Source of the DNA: Verrucomicrobiales bacterium
GTDB lineage: Bacteria; Verrucomicrobiota; Verrucomicrobiia; Limisphaerales; JAFMIX01
DNA length: 5,247 nt
Direction of reading: 5' to 3'
NCBI GenBank assembly: GCA_017853785.1
Contig: JAFMIX010000166.1
Span: 1-5,247 of the forward strand
The translations under genes and the position numbers were made by a program. This document shows, piece by piece, positions 1 to 5,080 of this stretch; positions within the stretch are counted from its first letter, which is position 1, and each line of letters starts with the position of its first letter. The notes below the pieces were generated by a model. The model was not told where the DNA came from, made no database searches, and saw nothing but the letters and a program-made list of their open reading frames with translations.

Positions 1-840
1 GCCGTGTTTGTAGTCGGCGTTGAGACGATAGTGATCGAGATTCACCGCGATGATGTCCGCCAGTGGCAGCTTGCCCACCAGCGGCAACGAGTGACGCGGC
101 CCGTGAAACACGAACGGAATCAGCGGCAGCGGTTTGCCGAGGCGCAGCGGGATCCTCGACTGGACTTTCACCCACTCGGATTTTCCACGTTTGGATTTCT
201 TGTCCCCGAGTTGCCAGATTTCAACTTGATACGACCACCCGGATTTTTCTCCCGGCACGAGACGCAACACACGGAGTTGTTCCACTTCATCAGGCTGGTA
301 GGGATCAGATTCGACGGCAGGTTTCAGACTGATTTCCCGCAGGACCAGAAGTGTCAGGACATTGCGGCCATTCACTCGTTCCGTGTGCCAGTTCAGGATT
401 TGTTCAGCGGTGTAGAGAACACCATAGGCACGTTGTTCCACTTGGTCTTCCCAATCCACCAACGTCCCGGCACGACCCACACCGACAACTTCACTCACGA
501 CGTTTTTCGCGTAGGACGACAGCGAAGTGCCGAGCATGTCGGCGTCATCCACGAACGCCGCCAAGGCACGACCAACACCAGCGGTGTTGTCGGGCATTTT
601 GAACGTCGGCTCACGGCGGAAGATCAGACCCACAAATCCATCAGCGGTGCGTGCCGTCGCGTTGAAGAACGACGCCCGGCTTTTGTAGGCAACAAATTCA
701 GAATCGGATTGCGAGTCGAGGCGCGGCAAATACCGAGTGCCGGCGGCCTTCACCGCGTCCTCGCCCGCAAAAACATCACGCGCCCGCAACCAACTGGCTG
801 CGTTCGCGTCGTAATCAGGATGTGTGGAATTGACCGGCAC
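1..840 (-). CDS. Phage portal-like protein, DUF4055 family (partial, 3' end outside window)
   Basis: An open minus-strand frame of 280 codons runs from a GTG at 840-838 to the left edge with no stop. The start reads (M)PVNSTHPDYDANAASWLRAR, followed by a conserved-looking block at residues 24-65 (FAGEDAVKAAGTRYLPRLDSQ, then YKSRASFFNATARTADGFVG). Near the edge it reads PLADIIAVNLDHYRLNADYKHG. From memory these match the N-terminal half of DUF4055 proteins, which are annotated as phage portal-like and are usually about 450-500 aa, so roughly 40% is missing here. A portal forms the dodecameric ring at a capsid vertex through which DNA is packaged; that role is inferred from the family. An in-frame stop lies at 879-877, and GTG codons at 870 and 867 are alternative starts. 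GTG 840 is preferred because the family begins with this MPV(N/D)STHP-like sequence. No Shine-Dalgarno is visible. The terminase that normally precedes a portal gene is not upstream, so this may be a prophage fragment. Confidence 0.88.
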   Translation of the reverse strand, partial: MPVNSTHPDYDANAASWLRARDVFAGEDAVKAAGTRYLPRLDSQSDSEFVAYKSRASFFNATARTADGFVGLIFRREPTFKMPDNTAGVGRALAAFVDDADMLGTSLSSYAKNVVSEVVGVGRAGTLVDWEDQVEQRAYGVLYTAEQILNWHTERVNGRNVLTLLVLREISLKPAVESDPYQPDEVEQLRVLRLVPGEKSGWSYQVEIWQLGDKKSKRGKSEWVKVQSRIPLRLGKPLPLIPFVFHGPRHSLPLVGKLPLADIIAVNLDHYRLNADYKHG

Positions 841-1049
841 GTGCGCACGGTAGCACGCGTTTTTCACCACTCGTTTTCACGCCGGACAACGCTTGTTTAC
901 TCACGGACACTGATAGTCACTCCACGTCCACCAGCAGCAATGAGTGACCATCACATTTCCACTTGACGGTTTTCACAACCACGAAACGCCGCAACCAACG
1001 CAACGTGTGTTCACGTCTCACGCAGCGTTCTCACCCGTGTCTCCACTCC

Positions 1050-1248
1050 GTAGCTCTCTATGTGGTGTGTGTGTCAGCTCCGCACAGGCCGCGTAGATGG
1101 GCGGCGAATGCATCTGCCGCGCCAGCCTGCCGCAGGCGCAACACAGGCTGTCACGGCAGATGCGTCGCCGGAGGAATTGAATGCGCTGTCGCGCAGCGCG
1201 GCCCGTGCTCCGCAATGGTGATGACACACACACCACATAGAGAGCTAC
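1050..1248. repeat. 199-bp multi-stem palindrome with perfect 27-bp terminal inverted repeats
   Basis: The arms 1050-1076 and 1222-1248 are exact reverse complements over 27 bases. Inside them, 1082-1093 pairs with 1197-1208 (11 of 12). Next, 1102-1119 pairs with 1154-1170 (ten uninterrupted pairs, then a bulge and one wobble, then six more). Then 1123-1129 pairs with 1144-1150 (7 bp). A side hairpin GCGC-TGTC-GCGC sits at 1183-1194. In total about 62 base pairs nest on one axis. It could be a MITE-like element, a cruciform-forming site, or a structured transcript. I see no flanking target-site duplication and no poly-T tail, so neither a recent transposition nor a simple terminator is supported. 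The nesting suggests that structure itself is selected, or that the element formed by an inverted duplication. Confidence 0.85.
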
Positions 1249-1295
1249 TACGTTACGTTCGCATCCACTGGCAGCGCTGGCAGTGCGCGGTCGCG

Positions 1296-1490
1296 TCACT
1301 CTACTTCCAGCGCGTCACGCAGCCCGTCCAGTTCTGGGTCGCTCTCGGCCGTCCGGCACAGTGGCGTCCGCAGTTGCCGTGGTGGCAGCCGTTCGTCTGG
1401 CGGTGGCTCGTAGTCACCGGCTGGGTGCGGCCATCGCGCCGGCGCGAGCGGCCAGTCTGAGCCGTTGTTGCCATTATCTGCGTTCTTCAA
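1296..1490 (-). CDS. Doubtful small ORF or gene remnant
   Basis: A minus-strand frame ending at TGA 1298-1296 has a more protein-like composition than the opposite strand: acidic residues are present and the tail reads ESDPELDGLRDALEVE. It has no ATG after it clears the mrr-like gene; a TTG at 1490-1488 would give 64 aa. It lies on the strand of the portal-like gene and upstream of it, where a terminase would be expected. However, I recognise no terminase motif, and the palindrome separates the two. It may be a decayed C-terminal remnant or chance. It matches no family that I know. Confidence 0.15.
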   Translation of the reverse strand: MKNADNGNNGSDWPLAPARWPHPAGDYEPPPDERLPPRQLRTPLCRTAESDPELDGLRDALEVE

Positions 1491-1517
1491 TACGCTTCTC
1501 GCTAATGCGCTCCAGCT

Positions 1518-2447
1518 ATGCCAATTCCTGATTACCAAACGATCATGTTGCCGCTGCTGAAGTTCTGCGGCAGCGCCCCCGGCGAAATTTCCACCCGCAC
1601 GGCCGTGGATGAGCTGGCTACTCAATTCAAGCTGTCCGACGCAGAATTGCGCGAACTGCTCCCGAGCGGCACGCAACCCACGTTCTCAAACCGAGTAGGC
1701 TGGGCCGCAACCTACATGAAGAAAGCCGGGTTGCTCACACCCACGAGGCGCGGCTTCTATCGTGTCACCGACCAAGGCCGAAAATTCCTTACCACCAATC
1801 CATCACGCATCGACGCCAAGGTGCTTCGCCAATTTCCCGAGTTTGTTGACTTCACCAAACTCAAAGGCACGCGCAAGTCTCAGTCCAAGGATCAAACGGT
1901 GGACAACGACATCGAGCCGGATGCAACTCCGTCCGAAGCTCTCGACAACGCATATCAGAGCCTCCGTTCACAGCTCGCAAGCGACATTCTCGACAATCTC
2001 AAAAAAGTTGACCCCTCCCACTTTGAACGGGTCGTCGTCGAGTTGATTGTAAAAATGGGTTACGGCGGATCGCGCGCCGATGCCGGTAAAGCCATCGGCC
2101 GTTCCGGCGACGAGGGTATTGATGGTATCATCAAGGAAGACAAACTAGGTCTCGATACCATTTACATTCAGGCCAAGCGGCGTGATTCCGCAACCGTTGG
2201 CAGGCCCGATGTTCAGCAATTCGCCGGCGCTCTCCAGGGACAAGGTGCTCACAAAGGCATCTTCATCACCACGTCGCGTTTCACCCAAGAGGCAAAAGAT
2301 TACGCGCAGCGCATTGGCAGCAAAATCGTTCTCATCGACGGAGAACAACTCGCCGAGTTGATGATTGATCACGATGTGGGCGTGACCACGGTGTCAACCT
2401 ACGTCCTCAAACGCATTGATTCGGATTTCTTCCTTGAAGACATCTGA
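1518..2447 (+). CDS. mrr: Mrr-type (type IV) restriction endonuclease
   Basis: The 309-aa product is close to the roughly 300-aa length of E. coli Mrr. Residues 1-95 look like the Mrr N-terminal winged-helix domain (MPIPDYQTIMLPLLKF, the RVGWAATYMKKAGLL helix, then RRGFYRVTDQGRKFL). A polar linker spans about 110-145. Residues 160-285 are the Mrr_cat nuclease of the PD-(D/E)xK superfamily: FERVVVELIVKMGYGG (Glu175 region), then GDEGIDGII with catalytic Asp202, then IYIQAKRR with Gln218 and Lys220, and GIFITTSRF at 247-255. All core catalytic residues are present, so it is probably active. Family members are cytoplasmic and cut DNA carrying foreign base modification; the modification recognised here cannot be read from sequence. 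ATG 1518 gives the conserved start; no Shine-Dalgarno precedes it. It stands alone, with no methyltransferase or specificity subunit in view, as expected for type IV enzymes. Confidence 0.93.
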   Translation: MPIPDYQTIMLPLLKFCGSAPGEISTRTAVDELATQFKLSDAELRELLPSGTQPTFSNRVGWAATYMKKAGLLTPTRRGFYRVTDQGRKFLTTNPSRIDAKVLRQFPEFVDFTKLKGTRKSQSKDQTVDNDIEPDATPSEALDNAYQSLRSQLASDILDNLKKVDPSHFERVVVELIVKMGYGGSRADAGKAIGRSGDEGIDGIIKEDKLGLDTIYIQAKRRDSATVGRPDVQQFAGALQGQGAHKGIFITTSRFTQEAKDYAQRIGSKIVLIDGEQLAELMIDHDVGVTTVSTYVLKRIDSDFFLEDI

Positions 2448-2589
2448 AACTTTCTCGCGCTTTCTGGATCGCCGCCTTAACGCTACTCCCACGTCACTTG
2501 CCGTTCGATTCACACGCAACCAGGTGAAGTCGTGAGTCGCTGACAATTTGAACGCGCCTTGTAATTCGTTCGTCCCTCGAAAGACAAAG

Positions 2590-2609
2590 TTGGCTCGCTA
2601 CGCTCGAAG
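2590..2609 (+). repeat. 20-bp direct repeat, copy 1
   Basis: The sequence TTGGCTCGCTACGCTCGAAG recurs at 4113-4132 with a single difference (TTGGCTCGCTTCGCTCGAAG), in the same orientation and 1.5 kb away. Here it lies inside the loop of the nested long-range helix of the candidate RNA. It may be a dispersed short repeat of the host genome; its function is unknown. Confidence 0.6.
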
Positions 2610-2939
2610 TGAAATTAGTTCGCGCTCCACTCTGCTCGCGTGCTCAACAATTACGAGGCGCGCAACCAGACTCACGGTTTCCATTTACGAACGTCACAGG
2701 CGCGTGCGCGGATGCCTGACGCTCATGCGCGGCCAGTCGGCTAACGCCGACTGTCGCCGCGCACCGGGCCGCCATCTCGGGTTTACGGACGTCACTCTCG
2801 GCGGCCCTTTCGCTACAGCGCGCACGCGTCGAACGTCGCAGGTTGTCGGATGTTGGTCGTGCATTTCAACCGTTCAGGTTGGCGGAGCATTAAGCGCGCT
2901 GTCAGGCATCGAAACCTCGTCGCTATCGCTCCTCGCTTG

Positions 2940-2974
2940 GGCGAACCGTCGCGATGCTTCCGGTTCGCCTTTTT
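2940..2974 (+). terminator. Rho-independent terminator
   Basis: A perfect 9-bp stem, GGCGAACCG (2940-2948) with CGGTTCGCC (2961-2969), has a 12-base loop and is followed directly by five T (2970-2974). This is the only hairpin in the 1.9-kb region that I found with an immediate T-run. It would end plus-strand transcripts coming from the mrr-like gene or from an RNA starting downstream of it. Confidence 0.7.
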
Positions 2975-2983
2975 GGTTTCGGA

Positions 2984-3006
2984 GGCCGCGGGGCTTCGCC
3001 ACGGCC
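2984..3006. repeat. GGCC-bounded TTCG hairpin
   Basis: The arms GGCCG and CGGCC enclose a GCGGGGCTTCGC core that itself pairs (GCGG with TCGC, one wobble). The same core, GCG(A/G)GGCTTCGC, occurs twice more at 3402-3413 and 3439-3450, each also bounded by short complementary GC-rich arms. It may be a solitary relative of the tandem array further right. Confidence 0.5.
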
Positions 3007-3022
3007 GGGGACACAGAAGTAT

Positions 3023-3049
3023 CACGCCCAGGCTTGCAGCTTGGGCGTG
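3023..3049. repeat. 11-bp hairpin without T-run
   Basis: CACGCCCAGGC (3023-3033) pairs with GCTTGGGCGTG (3039-3049), with one G-U pair and a five-base TTGCA loop. It has the shape of a terminator stem but no T-run on either side, so it is recorded only as a strong hairpin. Confidence 0.6.
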
Positions 3050-3084
3050 CCGGAGACGCAAGCAGCCCGGCGTCACAGAGCGGA

Positions 3085-3153
3085 CACTTGCGCGAGCCGA
3101 GCCTTGCGCTGACGCGCCCCTGGTCGCCCATCGGCTTCGGCTCTCGCCAAGTG
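3085..3153. repeat. Long imperfect hairpin
   Basis: CACTTG (3085-3090) pairs with CAAGTG (3148-3153). It continues as GCGAG (3092-3096) with CTCGC (3143-3147), and CCGAGCC (3097-3103) with GGCTTCGG (3133-3140, one bulge). About 18 pairs with small bulges surround a 29-base loop. The bulged form looks like an RNA stem or a decayed palindrome rather than a recent exact duplication. Confidence 0.5.
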
Positions 3154-3309
3154 ACGGTGCTCTATCGCTGCGGCGAGGGTCGCACCTTCCGCACTGTTCC
3201 GCCCGCACCGCTGGCCGGACTCGTCAGCTTTCCGCCCGCTCCATTCGCTGCCGCACTCAGCTTCGCCGACTTCGCTGGATGCTCTCGCTCATTCCGACGG
3301 TCGCAAACT

Positions 3310-3500
3310 GCCGAGACCGGCACTGACAGCGGTGCGCCCAAACCTGCAAGGCAACACAGGCCGCGATGCTCCGCATATCGGCCAAGACCGGCAATATGGC
3401 CGCGAGGCTTCGCCCGGCCAAGACACCAGCAATACGGCGCGAGGCTTCGCCTATCGCCGAGGACATCAGCAATAGCCGTGAGCGCGACCAGCTTTCGCGG
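3310..3500. repeat. Degenerate tandem array of about 30-45-bp units with TTCG hairpins
   Basis: Related units lie head to tail at about 3310-3339, 3346-3379, 3380-3415, 3416-3452 and 3453-3500. Shared blocks are GCC(A/G)AGACCGGCA at unit starts, GCAATA or GCAACA in the middle, and GCGAGGCTTCGCC near unit ends. The middle two copies are clearest, and the outer ones are diverged. Each good unit can form a small hairpin (3398-3419 and 3435-3459). Unit length and sequence vary, and there are no unique spacers, so this is not a CRISPR array. The period is not strictly a multiple of three, which argues against coding repeats. Confidence 0.55.
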
Positions 3501-3690
3501 CGCTGCGCTTGCGAAACTGGCCGACCTCACTGACACAACCAAGTTGGTCTGAGACTTCGTCGCCAGGCTGCGGGCGGTGCTGCCGATCGCGCCCATGCAC
3601 TCATCGCGTCGCAGCCCTCGCCCTCCGCTCTGTCGTCGAAGACTCAGAATCGTTGGCTGACGCTGGCGCGACTGCGCCGGGGAACGAGTC

Positions 3691-4043
3691 CAGCAGAACC
3701 GGCCAAAGGCATCGGCGAGTGGCTGGTTGTCACGCCGGAGTGCTTCCCGGTGGGCGCACAAGAGCGTGTTATGTGTAATACCTCCTCATTGCCGTATCCC
3801 GCTATCGCGTGAACCCTCGGCAACGAGTCTCCGCCGCCTCATCGCATACGCCTCGCGAGACTCGGCCTTCGGCGGCCCGGTGTATTAAACATAACAGCGT
3901 CTTGTGCGCCCACTGGCTGCTTCCCTGTCACGGCGACTGCTGATCCGCACCTCGCATTCGTGCGGGCAGTCGCCGCGCCAGTTCGCAGGCATCCGTCGCG
4001 CCAACTCAGCCGCTCGCCTGAAAAGGAACAGCCGGTTCTGCTG
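3691..4043. repeat. Inverted pair of related elements (353 bp overall)
   Basis: Three blocks match in inverted order. 3691-3703 (CAGCAGAACCGGC) matches 4031-4043 exactly. 3714-3729 matches 4001-4018 with small differences. 3750-3763 (GTGGGCGCACAAGA) matches 3900-3913 exactly, and this similarity continues less perfectly through GTTATGT...TAATACC against GGTGTATTAAACATAAC (3879-3895). The left arm is about 60 bases shorter than the right between these anchors, as if it had suffered a deletion. The inner ends face each other across about 100 bases. The elements carry no coding sequence that I can support. A mobile palindromic element inserted twice in opposite directions would explain the pattern. 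Confidence 0.6.
3931..3975. repeat. Bulged 16-bp hairpin within the right-hand inverted element
   Basis: CGGCGACTGC (3931-3940) pairs with GCAGTCGCCG (3966-3975). After a four-base bulge (TGAT), CCGCAC (3945-3950) pairs with GTGCGG (3960-3965), leaving a nine-base loop. The short stem ACTGGC (3912-3917) with GCCAGT (3977-3982) wraps around it. This segment is missing from the shorter left-hand element. Confidence 0.65.
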
Positions 4044-4112
4044 ACCCCAAGCCCCCGCCCAACCCCAATGCTCGACCCCTTCCGTCCCCAAGTGGTCGTC
4101 GCTGGGAAATAA

Positions 4113-4132
4113 TTGGCTCGCTTCGCTCGAAG
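4113..4132 (+). repeat. 20-bp direct repeat, copy 2
   Basis: This copy differs by one base from the sequence at 2590-2609 and lies in the same direction. Together the two copies bracket most of the gene-free, hairpin-rich region, which hints at a boundary or insertion role, although two short copies may simply be a genome-wide repeat. Confidence 0.6.
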
Positions 4133-4351
4133 ATGGGGAAACGGTTTTTTTGTGTCGGCAGCTTCGTTTTCAGGTCCGGCTTTTTCTGACTCCGCGTTTC
4201 TCTCCGTCGCCCTCATGGCGTCAGCCCAAGACCAGCCCGCCCCTCGCGGCGACCTTCTGAAGACCACTTCCACGGGGGAGGGCTGGGGCTTCCGCTTTTT
4301 CATGAAGGGCGACGGACAGAAGACGCAATGCAGAGCAGAAAAAAAAAGACC

Positions 4352-4813
4352 ATGAAAACTACATCACAAAAAAATAACTCAGGGGCTCGGGAGCAGATCC
4401 GCAATATCGAGCAGACTAACACCAACACCGAAGCCGTCGCGCCAGTGGCGCAGCCGGAGCGCAAAGACAATCGCTTGCCGATTGATTCGGAAGCACGGAA
4501 GGCGAACCGCACGTTGCCGACACCGAAGGTGTTGAACCTTTTGTTGACCACGTTGCCGGACGTTTACCGCGCCGCCGAGGTTGTAGGCAAATGGGTTTGG
4601 GTGACGTTCCAAGAGCAGCCCGCCGCCGAGATTCGGCAGCAGTTGGCGCAGCTTGGTTTCCATTGGAATCGTGAGCGCCAAGCGTGGCAGCACCCTTGCG
4701 GCCAGTTCCGCTTGAGCAGCGCGCAAGACCCGCACGAGAAGTATTCGAGCTATCGCCCCGCCACCATCCGCCGCAGCGCGAAGGCGCAGACCCCGGAGGC
4801 AGTCGCCGCGTGA
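4352..4813 (+). CDS. Hypothetical small protein with WVxF...LGFHWN...AWQHPCG core
   Basis: The 153-aa product has a polar, probably disordered first third (Asn-, Gln-, Thr- and Glu-rich) and then a compact domain at about residues 55-120. That domain begins TLPTPKVLNLLLTTLPDVYRAAEVVGKWVWVTF (WVWVTF at 81-86), then AAEIRQQLAQLGFHWNRERQAWQHPCG (LGFHWN at 101-106). The lysine- and arginine-rich tail is again polar. I recall similar small proteins, without assigned function, from verrucomicrobial accessory DNA; the 'aEIRqqLaqlGFhWn...qaWqh' pattern also appears as a small module in mobile-element proteins. ATG 4352 is preferred to ATG 4328 because it follows an A-rich, G-containing stretch and drops a short lysine run; either is possible. 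It is the first of three co-directional small genes, probably one transcription unit. No function is claimed. Confidence 0.8.
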   Translation: MKTTSQKNNSGAREQIRNIEQTNTNTEAVAPVAQPERKDNRLPIDSEARKANRTLPTPKVLNLLLTTLPDVYRAAEVVGKWVWVTFQEQPAAEIRQQLAQLGFHWNRERQAWQHPCGQFRLSSAQDPHEKYSSYRPATIRRSAKAQTPEAVAA

Positions 4814-4860
4814 TTCAACCGGGGCGCAGTGACAGTGCGCCCCACTTCTTCACCAAGTTT

Positions 4861-5076
4861 ATGACCAATTCTTACACCCTCCGCGCCGGTGACGTTGTCG
4901 AGTATGCCGGCCAACCCTGCCGAGTTATCCGCGTGAGCGAATCCGCCGCCGTTGTCGCGGTGATTCAGAAGCCGCGCACCATCACACCGCGCTTTGGCAA
5001 GCCGGTGAGGATTCAACCGCGCCCCAAGCTGGAGCGCATTTCCGCCAACTCCGAAATCCCAATCCTTAACCGCTGA
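4861..5076 (+). CDS. Hypothetical 71-aa protein
   Basis: The product begins MTNSYTLRAGDVVEYAGQPC, continues RVIRVSESAAVVAVI, and ends RISANSEIPILNR. The alternating hydrophobic pattern around 'AGDVVEYAGQPCRVIRV' suggests a small beta-barrel (SH3- or KOW-like); that is inference only. ATG 4861 is chosen because the regular fold begins there. A GTG at 4810 overlapping the upstream TGA (GTGA) would add 17 residues and allow translational coupling, and a still longer frame opens inside the upstream gene, but those extensions look like spurious translation. The gene starts 47 bases after the preceding stop and ends four bases before the next ATG, so the cluster looks like an operon. No signal peptide or membrane segment is visible. 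Confidence 0.75.
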   Translation: MTNSYTLRAGDVVEYAGQPCRVIRVSESAAVVAVIQKPRTITPRFGKPVRIQPRPKLERISANSEIPILNR

Positions 5077-5080
5077 CATT

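Larger units (their letters stand above)
841..1517. other. Divergent intergenic gap between portal-like gene and mrr-like gene
   Basis: These 677 bases separate two divergently transcribed genes, so both promoters should lie here. I could not point to a convincing -35/-10 pair. The centre is occupied by the large palindrome at 1050-1248. Frames open on the plus strand (963-1460, 1283-1531) give arginine-, tryptophan- and proline-rich translations without recognisable domains. Part of their sequence reads the same on both strands because of the palindrome, so they are not called as genes. A weak minus-strand coding candidate lies at 1296-1490. The stretch 880-1049 holds nothing I can identify. 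Confidence 0.7.
2526..2974 (+). ncRNA. Candidate large structured RNA ending in an intrinsic terminator
   Basis: Hand-found helices fill this stretch. 2526-2538 pairs with 2669-2681 (13 bp, two G-U). Nested inside it, 2553-2566 pairs with 2649-2662 (14 bp, one G-U). 2701-2710 pairs with 2819-2828 (10 bp) and encloses two hairpins. One is 2726-2741 with 2746-2763 (16 bp, TAAC loop, two-base bulge); the other is 2766-2773 with 2800-2807 (8 bp). 2867-2871 pairs with 2877-2881. The segment closes with a terminator at 2940-2974 whose T-run gives the plus orientation. It starts about 80 bases after the mrr-like stop codon, so it could be a separate RNA or the structured 3' untranslated region of that gene. 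I do not recognise a known RNA class and see no promoter. GC-rich DNA gives chance helices, so the case rests on their length and nesting. Confidence 0.35.
2448..4351. other. 1.9-kb gene-free, inverted-repeat-rich region
   Basis: No frame on either strand shows a recognisable domain or normal protein composition. Long open frames exist, for example plus 2548-3552 and minus 3162-3761 and 3839-4303. Their translations are rich in Arg, Ser, Ala and Pro with few hydrophobic cores, which is typical of spurious frames in GC-rich DNA. The region holds several strong hairpins, one intrinsic terminator, a degenerate tandem array, an inverted pair of related elements and a 20-bp direct repeat, each listed separately. 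The last part, about 4050-4350, contains T-runs and a GGGGGAGGGCTGGGGC stretch but no gene or clear promoter that I can support. Confidence 0.6.

Noticed and set aside
4..966. 320-codon open frame on the plus strand
   Set aside because: It is exactly antisense to the portal-like gene, whose translation has clear family motifs; the plus product is rich in His, Arg and Phe without a domain.
900..1016. Short minus-strand peptide reading VKTVKWKCDGHSLLLVDVE before a stop
   Set aside because: Only a few dozen codons, without ATG or ribosome-binding sequence, and with no recognisable family.
3023..3049. Intrinsic terminator
   Set aside because: The stem is good but there is no T-run downstream on either strand.
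3310..3500. CRISPR array
   Set aside because: Units are diverged along their whole length, vary in size and have no unique spacers between constant repeats.
2548..3552. 334-codon open frame on the plus strand
   Set aside because: The composition is Arg/Ser/Ala/Pro-rich without domains; it runs through the terminator and the hairpin array, and similar spurious frames are open on other frames of the same stretch.
3162..3761. 199-codon minus-strand frame
   Set aside because: It has low-information Arg/Ala/Ser-rich sequence, spans the degenerate tandem array and has no recognisable motif.
3690..4043. Integron attC site
   Set aside because: GTTATGT and ACATAAC-like ends are present, but in the order GTT then AAC, the reverse of an attC site, and no consensus GTTRRRY partner lies at the right distance.
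3839..4303. 154-codon minus-strand frame
   Set aside because: It starts with a plausible lysine-rich N-terminus but crosses one arm of the inverted element and the 20-bp repeat; its composition is not protein-like.
4113..4355. 80-codon plus-strand frame with a hydrophobic first part
   Set aside because: It would need a TTG start placed exactly at the 20-bp repeat and overlaps the next gene; no ribosome-binding sequence or family resemblance.
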